DNA of 64,000 nucleotides, from the NCBI GenBank assembly GCA_027488935.1, contig JAIYAP010000022.1:1-64000 (forward strand). Direction: 5' to 3'. The position numbers and the translations under genes are program-made. The notes below the pieces were generated by a model. That model saw nothing but the letters and a program-made list of their open reading frames with translations. It ran no database searches and was not told where the DNA came from. This DNA comes from Saprospiraceae bacterium (GTDB taxonomy: Bacteria; Bacteroidota; Bacteroidia; Chitinophagales; Saprospiraceae). Shown piece by piece: positions 54,344 through 62,149 of this stretch (the stretch's first letter is position 1; every line of letters begins with the position of its first letter).

Positions 54344-54976
54344 ATGAAAAATCGAGTTTTGCTTATTATCTCTTGGACATTTTTTGCATTTGTTTCCGCC
54401 CATGCCCAAATAGGAATTAGTATTGCGTCGGGCATGAACATATCAAATTGTAAGTTCTCAACGGTTGATGGATTATCACCAAACCCTAGAATGGATTTTT
54501 TTTTGAGCCTCGCACCAAGTTATCAACTCGATGATAAACTGAGGATTTTAGTTGATTTTCAGTATAGTCGAAAAGGGTACGTGCGTGATTATATTTACAG
54601 TTCTATTGATACAGAACTTCGGTATTCGTATCTTGATGTTATTCCAGAAATTGAATTTAAAGTGTATCCGTTTTTATCTATTGGATTTGGATTAAACTAT
54701 GCTGTTGTGGTAAATGAAGATCAAAAAACGGAACCCGGAAATTGGATAAGCACAAAGAAGTTAGAAACCATAAAGCAGTCAGATTATGGAATTAATGGAA
54801 AGATCAAAGGGGAATACAATAATGTTTTTTGTTTTATTCGATGTAATTATGGGTTAAAAAACATCACAAATATTGAATACACCGATGATGTCGGTCGGAC
54901 GATTAATGTTTCACAATACAACCTAAATCTTCAAATTGGACTTGGATATACTTTTAATTTCAAGCAAAATAAATAG
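54344..54976 (+). CDS. Outer membrane beta-barrel protein, PorT-like
   Basis: 210 residues from ATG 54344, with a signal peptide (KNRVLLIISWTFFAFVSAHAQ). The rest is an eight-stranded beta-barrel pattern (GISIASGMNISN, FQYSRKGYVRD, ...IGLGYTFNFKQ) typical of the PorT/OMP_b-brl_2 group. The codon use is visibly more A+T-rich than in the neighbouring sulfur genes, which suggests later arrival. It interrupts the sulfur cluster and has no functional link to it. Confidence 0.8.
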   Translation: MKNRVLLIISWTFFAFVSAHAQIGISIASGMNISNCKFSTVDGLSPNPRMDFFLSLAPSYQLDDKLRILVDFQYSRKGYVRDYIYSSIDTELRYSYLDVIPEIEFKVYPFLSIGFGLNYAVVVNEDQKTEPGNWISTKKLETIKQSDYGINGKIKGEYNNVFCFIRCNYGLKNITNIEYTDDVGRTINVSQYNLNLQIGLGYTFNFKQNK

Positions 54977-55034
54977 ATTTGTACAGTTATTGTTCAATCT
55001 TTGTGGACTTGTTCCTTAGGAATAAACCAACACC

Positions 55035-55397
55035 ATGCAACACAAAGCAACCTCCATCCGAGCCTTCCTAGGCGCAAAAAACTTCGCAGTATCCCGGCGG
55101 TTTTACCAAGACCTCGGGTTTGAAGAAAGTGTCATTTCCCACAATTTATCCTATTTCAAAACGGGTGAACTGGGCTTCTATTTACAGGACGCTTATGTGC
55201 AGGATTGGGTGGATAACACCATGATCTTTTTGGAAGTAGATGATGTAGATCGGTATTGGCAGGAAATATTGGCGTTAGACCTGCCTTCAAAATATGAACA
55301 TGTGCGGCTGGTGCCGATTCGCGTACAGGATTGGGGAAAGGAGTTTTTTTTACATGATCCGTCGGGTATTCTTTGGCATTTTGGGGCTTTCGTTTAA
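55035..55397 (+). CDS. VOC (glyoxalase/bleomycin resistance) family protein
   Basis: 120 residues with the VOC beta-alpha-beta-beta-beta repeats: RAFLGAKNFAVSRRFYQDLGFEE (~8-30), LGFYLQDAYVQDWVDNTMIFLEVDDVDRYWQE, GKEFFLHDPSGILWHF at the end. Metal ligands could include the histidine in FFLHDPSG and E/H at other positions. Function not predictable. A GNAT gene follows after 13 bases. Confidence 0.9.
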   Translation: MQHKATSIRAFLGAKNFAVSRRFYQDLGFEESVISHNLSYFKTGELGFYLQDAYVQDWVDNTMIFLEVDDVDRYWQEILALDLPSKYEHVRLVPIRVQDWGKEFFLHDPSGILWHFGAFV

Positions 55398-55410
55398 AAA
55401 TAAAAACGCC

Positions 55411-55953
55411 ATGAAAATACATATAGAAACAGAACGCTTCCTGCTCCGCGACCTCCTCGAAGCCGATGCACAAGACATGTTCGAATTGGACTCCGATCCG
55501 GAAGTGCATAAGTACTTAGGCAACAAGCCGGTACAAAGCATTGAAACCATTCTGGAAGTCATACAACATGTGCGGCGGCAATACGAAACCAATGGCATCG
55601 GGCGCTGGGCGGTGATTGATAAAGCGACCAATGCCTGGGTCGGCTGGTCGGGCTTGAAATACGAGCAACGCATTACGGATGGTTCCCGATATTACGATGT
55701 AGGCTATCGGTTGAAACGCGCGTTTTGGGGCAAAGGCATTGCAACAGAAACGGCCCGGGCTTGCATTCAATACGGATTTGAGCAATTAAACCTGGAGGTA
55801 CTAAATGCTGCAGCGCATGTAGACAATGCTGCCTCCAACCGGGTGCTGCAAAAAGTGGGGTTTCAATTTGTAGAGACATTCGATTACGATACGGAGTTGT
55901 GCAATTGGTATCGGTTGGAAAAATCTGGGTTTAAATCCGAGCACCCAGGGTAA
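55411..55953 (+). CDS. GNAT family N-acetyltransferase
   Basis: 180 residues from ATG 55411 (MKIHIETERFLLRDLL). RimJ/RimL-like acetyltransferase: TERFLLRDLLEADAQDMFEL at the start, WVGWSGLKYE, RLKRAFWGKGIATETARACIQYGF (acetyl-CoA binding, ~110-135), LNAAAHVDNAASNRVLQKVGF. It transfers acetyl groups to an amine, often the N-terminus of a protein. Together with the VOC gene this is a small unlinked insert in the sulfur region. The 3' end overlaps the convergent DUF2490 gene by 23 bases. Confidence 0.92.
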   Translation: MKIHIETERFLLRDLLEADAQDMFELDSDPEVHKYLGNKPVQSIETILEVIQHVRRQYETNGIGRWAVIDKATNAWVGWSGLKYEQRITDGSRYYDVGYRLKRAFWGKGIATETARACIQYGFEQLNLEVLNAAAHVDNAASNRVLQKVGFQFVETFDYDTELCNWYRLEKSGFKSEHPG

Positions 55954-56638
55954 CCCGCAATAAATCCCGGTTGTATACCACGCTGCCAGTTTGACGTAAT
56001 TGCCACCACCAGGTATAGGATGCTTCCATGTTTAAATGGTCGTTCAATCGGTATTCAAGGCCCAACATTACCCGGTTTTGATCAAAGCCGTGTTCGATAT
56101 TACGGCCGGTTTGCAAGAGCAGTTCTTCACTACAAAACCCGGTCCAATGGGGTGTGAGCAAACGCCGCGCTTGCACCATATACCTGCCACGCAGGGCAGT
56201 GCGTCTTTTGGCACTTTGTTCGGAAGCACCTGGTTGAAAAAACAACCGTTCCTCCACCCGTAAGCGTTGCGAAAAGGTCCATTTTCCCCATTTCCCCAAC
56301 GACTGCGTATAGGATTGCCAGGGCCGAATTTCATATAATTCAGCACTGGATTTGTTGGCATCGGGTATTTGAGTATTTAAATCGCCATAAGTAATGCCTA
56401 CACTTGCCTTCGATTGATAGGTAGCATATAAATGGGATACAAACAACTGTTGATCTTCGGAGGGCGCCATAAAACGCCGGTTTTCGGCCTCCGCTTGTAG
56501 ACTCCAGGCGGTATTCATTTGCCAGCGAACGGTAATGCGTGCGCAATACAACGCCTGTTGTAAAACCACGTTTTGGCTTTGTAGGCCAAGCGGTAAAAAG
56601 GCTAAAATAATAGCCAGGAATTTAATGTGCTGGCCCAT
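55931..56638 (-). CDS. DUF2490 family outer membrane protein
   Basis: 235 residues starting at ATG 56638, signal peptide (GQHIKFLAIILAFLPLGLQSQ). DUF2490 pattern: ITVRWQMNTAWSLQAEAENRRF and QRLRVEERLFFQ, ending in beta strands of a barrel (DHLNMEASYTWWWQLRQTGSVVYNRDLLRVTLGARI, residues ~200-235). Members are outer-membrane beta-barrels of unknown role. Overlaps the upstream DUF983 gene by 17 bases. Confidence 0.85.
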   Translation of the reverse strand: MGQHIKFLAIILAFLPLGLQSQNVVLQQALYCARITVRWQMNTAWSLQAEAENRRFMAPSEDQQLFVSHLYATYQSKASVGITYGDLNTQIPDANKSSAELYEIRPWQSYTQSLGKWGKWTFSQRLRVEERLFFQPGASEQSAKRRTALRGRYMVQARRLLTPHWTGFCSEELLLQTGRNIEHGFDQNRVMLGLEYRLNDHLNMEASYTWWWQLRQTGSVVYNRDLLRVTLGARI

Positions 56639-57023
56639 ATTTTTGAATGGCGTTCGGATCGAAACGCACATTGATATTGATCCACATCAGGCGGGAAATC
56701 CGGAAGATGTACACAAAATTGACCACCATAAAAGTGATCAACATCGCCCAGGCGGTATTTTGCGGAAAGCCAAGTCCCCAAAAAAAGATACCCATAAACA
56801 ACAGGCAAAACCAGGCCGTCCAAATATAGGAAATAAACATAGCACCGTAATAATAACCAGGCTCGGGGTTGTAGTTCAAATTGCATTTGGAGCAACGATC
56901 GCGCATATCGAACGATTTTTTAAACGACCAGCTGCCCGTTTCAAACATTGATTCTTCCTGACAGCGTGGGCATTGCAGGTAAAAAATACTATAGGATTTG
57001 CTCCCCTTCTTTAAGAACGACAT
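56622..57023 (-). CDS. DUF983 family membrane protein
   Basis: 133 residues from ATG 57023. A zinc-ribbon-like N-terminus with Cys18-x-x-Cys21 (CPRC) and Cys44-x-x-Cys47 (CSKC), then two membrane helices (ISYIWTAWFCLLFMGIFFWGL; MLITFMVVNFVYIFRISRLMW). Matches the DUF983 family, often near cytochrome oxidase genes, though not here. Co-transcribed with the DUF2490 gene. Confidence 0.9.
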   Translation of the reverse strand: MSFLKKGSKSYSIFYLQCPRCQEESMFETGSWSFKKSFDMRDRCSKCNLNYNPEPGYYYGAMFISYIWTAWFCLLFMGIFFWGLGFPQNTAWAMLITFMVVNFVYIFRISRLMWININVRFDPNAIQKYGPAH

Positions 57024-57354
57024 GACTTTTATCTTTTTATACAATGGTAACATTCATAGCGCAAAACCGTTGCAAACGATCTCTTGTTGCACGCCAAAAA
57101 TCGCAACAAAGGTTGGGGGTTTAAGCCTTTTCGCAGTTGCACTTTTTACGGATACTATGGTGTTTTTTACAGATAATGAATATTTTTTTAAGGCTGCAGC
57201 GGTATTATTTACCGATACTTAATTTTAATCTGCAAATTTATAAAAACTTTTGTCAATGAGCCGATTGACTTTCATCAAGTAAATTAGGGGGTGGGCTGCT
57301 GCAATTTTGCAACATTCTTTTGCAACCCATTTTTACAACATCAACATCAGTCCT
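57024..57354. other. Intergenic region, no gene seen
   Basis: 331 bases between the divergent DUF983 and CstB-like genes. A/T-rich, with loosely repeated segments (TTTTTACGGATACTATGG, TTTTTTACAGATAATG, TATTTACCGATACTT at 57145-57221), but no clear promoter boxes or reading frame worth calling. Confidence 0.5.
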
Positions 57355-58770
57355 ATGAAAGTTGAACAATTGTACACCGGCTGTTTGTCGGAGGCGGCCT
57401 ATTATATTGAAAGCAATGGCCAGGCGTGTATTATCGACCCCCTGCGCGAATCCCAACCCTATTTAGAACTGGCTGCGAAAAACGGGGCCACGATTAAATA
57501 TGTACTCGAAACGCATTTTCATGCCGATTTTGTGAGTGGTCACCTCGACCTGGCTAAAAAAACCGGGGCTACGATTGTTTACGGACCGACAGCGGTGCCT
57601 AATTTTGAAGCGCATGTTGCCGAAGATGGCGAAATCCTGCGATTGGGCGATGTGCAAATTAAAGTGTTGCATACGCCGGGTCATACCTTGGAAAGCTCAA
57701 GTTTCCTGTTGATCGATGAAGATGGCAATGATTACGCGGTATTTACCGGTGATACCTTATTTATTGGCGATGTGGGTCGCCCCGACCTTGCGGTGAAATC
57801 GGATCTTTCGCGCGATGACCTTGCGGGGATGTTGTTTGATTCATTGCGCCACAAGATTATGCCACTTGCCGATGACGTAATTGTATATCCTGGCCATGGA
57901 GCGGGCAGTGCCTGCGGCAAAAAAATGTCAAACGCAACTGAAAGCACCATTGGTCAGCAAAAGGAGTTGAATTACGCCTTGCGGGCCAACATGACCCGTA
58001 AAGAGTTTGTAGCAGAAGTGACCATGGGTTTGGTAGATCCGCCGCAGTATTTCCCGAAAAATGCCGTGATGAATAAAATGGGTTACCAAAGCATCGATGA
58101 TGTTTTGGCGCGCGGGGCCCAACTGCTTGAAATAAATCACTTTATGCAATTATTGGATCACCACAAGGCACTCATTATAGACACACGTACCGCGGCGGAA
58201 TTTGTTCAAGCCCATATTCCGGATTCGATCAATGTTGGATTGGACGGCCAGTTTGCATCCTGGGTAGGTACCCTGGTGCCCGATTTGCAACAACCGATTT
58301 TGCTGCTCACCGATGCCGGCCATGAAGAAGAAGCGGTGGTCCGTTTGGCGCGGGTAGGCTATGATCACACGCTGGGTGTGTTGAAAGGCGGTTTAGCGTC
58401 ATACGTGGCGGCTTTCAAGCCCACCGAACGTGTTGAGTCTATTTCGGCCTATGAATTTGCAAAACGTTATCCCGAAATGGACCATAAATACATCTTGGAT
58501 GTGCGACGCATCAGCGAATACGAAACCGAGCATGTAGATGGCGCCCGACAATTTCCGCTCGATTTTCTGGACCGCAACCTGCATCAGCTCAATCCAGCGC
58601 GTGTTTATTACGTGTATTGCGCGGGTGGTTATCGTTCCGTAATTGCGATTTCCATCTTAATGCGCCATGGTTTCAGCCGATTGATCAACGTGGAGGGAGG
58701 GTATAATGCCCTGAAACAAAGGGGTGTTGTGCCGGTTACGGATTTTATCGAGCAAATGTCCGACCTGTAG
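57355..58770 (+). CDS. CstB-like MBL-rhodanese fusion, persulfide dioxygenase (copy 2)
   Basis: 471 residues, a close paralog of the protein at 51242 along its full length. Same iron ligands (His54 in ETHFHADF, HTPGHTLESS, TGDTLFIGDVGRPDL), a first rhodanese without cysteine (LTDAGHE loop) and a second rhodanese with the active Cys422 (YCAGGYRS). It opens the second sulfur run, 6 kb from the first copy. Two copies could have different substrates or be made under different conditions. Confidence 0.92.
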   Translation: MKVEQLYTGCLSEAAYYIESNGQACIIDPLRESQPYLELAAKNGATIKYVLETHFHADFVSGHLDLAKKTGATIVYGPTAVPNFEAHVAEDGEILRLGDVQIKVLHTPGHTLESSSFLLIDEDGNDYAVFTGDTLFIGDVGRPDLAVKSDLSRDDLAGMLFDSLRHKIMPLADDVIVYPGHGAGSACGKKMSNATESTIGQQKELNYALRANMTRKEFVAEVTMGLVDPPQYFPKNAVMNKMGYQSIDDVLARGAQLLEINHFMQLLDHHKALIIDTRTAAEFVQAHIPDSINVGLDGQFASWVGTLVPDLQQPILLLTDAGHEEEAVVRLARVGYDHTLGVLKGGLASYVAAFKPTERVESISAYEFAKRYPEMDHKYILDVRRISEYETEHVDGARQFPLDFLDRNLHQLNPARVYYVYCAGGYRSVIAISILMRHGFSRLINVEGGYNALKQRGVVPVTDFIEQMSDL

Positions 58771-58822
58771 GGGCACCGTTTACCGGTGCCCGCCCCCGTC
58801 CGTCCGCCAGGACGGACGGGGG
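58771..58822. repeat. G+C-rich hairpins abutting a stop codon
   Basis: GGGCACCG (58771-58778) with CGGTGCCC (58784-58791), then a perfect 13-bp stem CCCCCGTCCGTCC (58793-58805), loop GCCA, GGACGGACGGGGG (58810-58822). The first starts on the base after the TAG stop. The surrounding 58771-58920 stretch is far richer in G+C than anything nearby and contains further partial repeats (GGGGCC, CCGCCCC). Confidence 0.9.
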
Positions 58823-58999
58823 CCAGGACGAACGGGGGCCAGTAAACGCCCGGCGGTAAATGGGCCGCGGCAAGCGCCGCCCCAACGTGCGCCGCCCCAA
58901 CGGTACCCCGAATCATTGAAAAGTCCCATCATTCCCCCGAATCTTCCAAGGGAATAGCCCCACCATCCCCCCACCTTTGCAATATCATTTATTCAAACA

Positions 59000-59230
59000 A
59001 TGAAAATGCTAAAAAATTGGGATTTTATGCGCGTGATGCGGGCTGGCATGGCTTTGTGGGCTTTTTATATGGCCTTTAGTACAGCAGATTGGATACTCTT
59101 GCCTTTTGGTATTTTTTTTGGATATCAAGCCTGGTTTAACATTGGGTGTTGTGGGACAGCGTGTACGCCCCGTGCCATGCAGCAAACGGAATCGCCAGAA
59201 CAACCCGTGCATTTTGAAGAAATTAAGTAG
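59000..59230 (+). CDS. Small two-helix membrane protein, YgaP/DUF2892-like
   Basis: 76 residues. Two membrane helices (VMRAGMALWAFYMAFSTADWIL; LPFGIFFGYQAWFNIGC), followed by CCGTACTPR with three cysteines and a charged tail. Such peptides are common near rhodaneses and YeeE/YedE genes. The start could be Met1 (59000) or Met3 (59006). It probably serves as a membrane component of the sulfur system. Confidence 0.8.
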   Translation: MKMLKNWDFMRVMRAGMALWAFYMAFSTADWILLPFGIFFGYQAWFNIGCCGTACTPRAMQQTESPEQPVHFEEIK

Positions 59231-59399
59231 ATACAGTTGTCTGAAAAAATACCATATTTGCGTCATCCGGCTTAAGGAACCGTTTACGTTTGCTTTGGCA
59301 TTTGAACATGTCAAAACTGGTATTCTTTGACATTAACGCAAAACGCAGATTGTGTTTTATCCCAAAAGCACAACCTGTGCATTTTAAATTCGCTCTGTC

Positions 59400-59966
59400 A
59401 TGTTACAATTTCTATCTCAACCCTGGCATTGGTCGGTAGCTGGTGTGCTCATCGGCCTCACCGTGCCCACGCTTTTGCTTTTAGGCAATCGTGTATTTGG
59501 TATTTCCTCCAACCTGCGCCACATTTGTGCGGCCTGTATTCCTGCCAACATTCCTTTTTTTAAGTACGATTGGAAAAAAGAGGCCTGGAACCTGTTTTTT
59601 ATCGGCGGTGCCATCCTTGGGGCGGTCCTTGCTGCCAACTTTTTAAAAGATCCGGCGCCGTTTCAAGTGGCGGCTGCTACCCAACGTGACTTACAGGCCT
59701 TAGGGGTACAGGATTTTTCGGCCATGATGCCTGCTGATCTTTTTGGTGTAGATCAGATATTTACCATAAAAGGGTTGATTTTTATGGTGTTTGGCGGTTT
59801 TTTGATCGGATTTGGAACCCGTTACGGCGGCGGTTGCACCAGCGGACATGCCATCAGTGGTTTGTCGAACCTGCAATTGCCTTCCCTCATTGCCACCATT
59901 TCATTTATGGCAGGCGGGTTTTTAATGACGCATTTTGGCTTACCCTTGCTGTTTAAATTGTTTTAA
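59400..59966 (+). CDS. YeeE/YedE family transporter, half 1
   Basis: 188 residues. Membrane protein of the YeeE/YedE (sulfur transport) family, with the hallmark GTRYGGGCTSGHAISG (Cys in GCTSG) and an extra TM region at the N-terminus (WHWSVAGVLIGLTVPTLLLLG). Family members include TsuA, which imports thiosulfate through cysteine relay sites. Here the transporter is divided between two genes, this half carrying the first cysteine motif. Confidence 0.92.
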   Translation: MLQFLSQPWHWSVAGVLIGLTVPTLLLLGNRVFGISSNLRHICAACIPANIPFFKYDWKKEAWNLFFIGGAILGAVLAANFLKDPAPFQVAAATQRDLQALGVQDFSAMMPADLFGVDQIFTIKGLIFMVFGGFLIGFGTRYGGGCTSGHAISGLSNLQLPSLIATISFMAGGFLMTHFGLPLLFKLF

Positions 59967-60008
59967 ATCGGGCATCCAAAACATCCATCACCATTAAAGC
60001 AAACAACC

Positions 60009-60527
60009 ATGTCTCAAATAGTAGATACACCATCCACCATAGAAACCAACACCGATTTTGAAGTGCGCTCGCTGGATGCGATGTGCGTCAATGATTCGCA
60101 CTTAGTCGAACCTTGGTATCACAATATTAAATATGCCCTGATCGGTATTTTATTTGGCATCACCTTCATTAAAGCCGAAATTGTCTCCTGGTTCCGCATT
60201 CAGGAAATGTTCCGTTTTCAGTCATTTCACATGTATGGCGTGATTGGCGTTGCGGTGGTAGTGGGCGCAATTTCCATCCAAATCATCAAGCGTTTTAAAC
60301 TCAAAACCATTTACGGCGAGCCGATCGAACTGCATAATAAGTCGTTTAACAAAGGCCAGATTTATGGTGGTTTGCTGTTTGGTTTTGGTTGGGCCATTAC
60401 CGGCGCTTGCCCTGGACCACTTTTTGCCCAAATCGGCGCTGGATTTTTAGCTGTGAGTGTTACCTTGTTATCGGCGATCGCGGGTACCTGGGTGTACGGG
60501 TATGTGCGCGAGCGACTACCGCATTAG
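60009..60527 (+). CDS. YeeE/YedE family transporter, half 2 (DUF6691)
   Basis: 172 residues, begins 42 bases after half 1. Four membrane helices with the second cysteine motif GWAITGACPGPLFAQIGAG (Cys near 138). Together with half 1 it should form a complete thiosulfate-type channel with two cysteine gates; split versions are known in Bacteroidota and Proteobacteria. The N-terminal ~40 residues are cytoplasmic or periplasmic lead. Confidence 0.92.
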   Translation: MSQIVDTPSTIETNTDFEVRSLDAMCVNDSHLVEPWYHNIKYALIGILFGITFIKAEIVSWFRIQEMFRFQSFHMYGVIGVAVVVGAISIQIIKRFKLKTIYGEPIELHNKSFNKGQIYGGLLFGFGWAITGACPGPLFAQIGAGFLAVSVTLLSAIAGTWVYGYVRERLPH

Positions 60528-60593
60528 TACCCATTGGCCAACTTTTTTTCATTGCCCTTTACCACATACCATTTTTTTAAAATTTCAATTTTT

Positions 60594-60980
60594 ATGCGCT
60601 TTTTTTTGATTTTTACTACCCTTTTATTGGGATTTGCTTGCACCCAAAGCACCCAGGCACAAAGTAAACTCAACGCCGATCAAACAGAAAACATGTTGAA
60701 AACCGATAAAACGGTGCAACTGTTGGATGTGCGTACACCCGGCGAAGTTCAAAATACCGGCAAAATAGAGGGCGCTGTAAACATGAATTTCAACAGTCCC
60801 GATTTTCAGGCACAACTTGCTACCCTCGACAGAGAAAAACCCGTAATCGTGTATTGTGCCGCCGGTGGCCGCAGTCCGCGCGCCGCTGCGCAAATGACCA
60901 AATTAGGCTTCAAAACCGTGTACGATTACACTGGCGGTATGAACGACTGGTTGGCAAAAGGAAAAAAGACAGTGCGCTAA
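60594..60980 (+). CDS. Exported lipoprotein rhodanese
   Basis: 128 residues from ATG 60594. Signal peptide with lipobox LGFAC16, so the protein is periplasm-facing and lipid-anchored. Rhodanese domain with LLDVRTPGEV and the active loop CAAGGRS (Cys88). It would accept or deliver sulfane sulfur outside the cytoplasm, between the transporter genes upstream and the cytochrome c gene 4 bases downstream. Confidence 0.93.
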   Translation: MRFFLIFTTLLLGFACTQSTQAQSKLNADQTENMLKTDKTVQLLDVRTPGEVQNTGKIEGAVNMNFNSPDFQAQLATLDREKPVIVYCAAGGRSPRAAAQMTKLGFKTVYDYTGGMNDWLAKGKKTVR

Positions 60981-60984
60981 TCGT

Positions 60985-62145
60985 ATGGGCAATTCCCTTA
61001 ATTTCATGGTACTTGCCTTGGTAATACTGGCCTTGGTAACCGGTATTTGTGTTGTGCTGGCCACCGTACAATTCCTGCGACGCAACATCCTGGCCCAACC
61101 AGAGCTGCAAGCGCAATACAAACGCGAACTGCTTGGCCTGCAACGCATGCACGCGTTGTTGCTGTGTTGTATTTTGTTGCTTTGCCTAGGCGGCGTAGGT
61201 GCTTGGTTTGCCACACAATCGGCTCAAAAACAGCAAATTACAGCCCTGCGCGCACATTTAATGCCCACTTTTGATAAAAATAAAATGTGGGAAGCGCCCG
61301 ACCACCGGCTGGCTGAAACAGACGCACAGGCCACGTTGATTGCCTACGGGGCCGATTTGATTCGCAACACCCAGGATTATTTTGGGGCCAATGGGCTGGT
61401 ACGTCCAGCAAGCATCAATGGCTTGAATTGCCAAAACTGCCACTTGGAAGCCGGTAGCAAACCATTTGGCAACAATTATTTTGCCGTCGCGAGCACGTAC
61501 CCGCAACTACGCGCACGCTCGGGCGCGCTCGAAACCATCCCCAAACGTGTCAACGACTGTTTTATGCGCAGCCTGAATGGAACGCCCATAGATACCAACA
61601 GTTATGAAATGCGGGCGATTTTGGCCTACATGCAATGGCTCGGGACTGGCGTTCCTAAAGGCGAGAAACCCAAAGGCACGGGTTTGGTGGAAGTGCCCAT
61701 GCTCGACCGCGCGGCTGAACCTGAAAAAGGACGGTTGGTGTACGCGACAAAATGCGCTTCCTGCCACGGTCCCGACGGACAAGGCCTGCCCATGCCGGAG
61801 GGCGCACGCAATTATCCGCCTTTATGGGGTCCGCGCAGTTATAATGCCGGCGCAGGGTTGTTTCGGATGTCGCGGCTGGCGGGTTATGTGAAAGCCAACA
61901 TGCCTTTTGGTGCCAATTATCAGAACCCACAACTCAGCGATGCAGAAGCCTGGGATGTGGCGGCCTTTATTAATGCCCAGGAACGACCAGCACACCCATT
62001 TTTGAGCACCGACTGGCCCAATATTGCCAAAAAGCCCTTCGATCATCCGTTTGGGCCTTACAAAGATACTTTTTCTGAAATACAGCATAAATTCGGTCCG
62101 TTTGGGCCCATTGTTGCCTATTACAAGACCTTAAATTCGAAATAA
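60985..62145 (+). CDS. Membrane-anchored dihaem cytochrome c, TsdA-like
   Basis: 386 residues. Two N-terminal membrane helices (NFMVLALVILALVTGICVVLATV; ALLLCCILLLCLGGVGAWF), then two cytochrome c domains: CQNCH (149-153) and CASCH (257-261). Between them RVNDCFMRSLNG with Cys192 matches the TsdA/SoxA-type segment that supplies a cysteine axial haem ligand. TsdA oxidises two thiosulfates to tetrathionate (or the reverse); SoxAX joins thiosulfate to a carrier. This protein would transfer electrons from sulfur compounds to the respiratory chain. Unlike soluble TsdA it carries a double-TM anchor. Confidence 0.88.
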   Translation: MGNSLNFMVLALVILALVTGICVVLATVQFLRRNILAQPELQAQYKRELLGLQRMHALLLCCILLLCLGGVGAWFATQSAQKQQITALRAHLMPTFDKNKMWEAPDHRLAETDAQATLIAYGADLIRNTQDYFGANGLVRPASINGLNCQNCHLEAGSKPFGNNYFAVASTYPQLRARSGALETIPKRVNDCFMRSLNGTPIDTNSYEMRAILAYMQWLGTGVPKGEKPKGTGLVEVPMLDRAAEPEKGRLVYATKCASCHGPDGQGLPMPEGARNYPPLWGPRSYNAGAGLFRMSRLAGYVKANMPFGANYQNPQLSDAEAWDVAAFINAQERPAHPFLSTDWPNIAKKPFDHPFGPYKDTFSEIQHKFGPFGPIVAYYKTLNSK

Positions 62146-62149
62146 AGCC

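Noticed and set aside
56998-57222. A 74-residue plus-strand protein
   Set aside because: Low-complexity, T-rich sequence overlapping the DUF983 start region, without family similarity.
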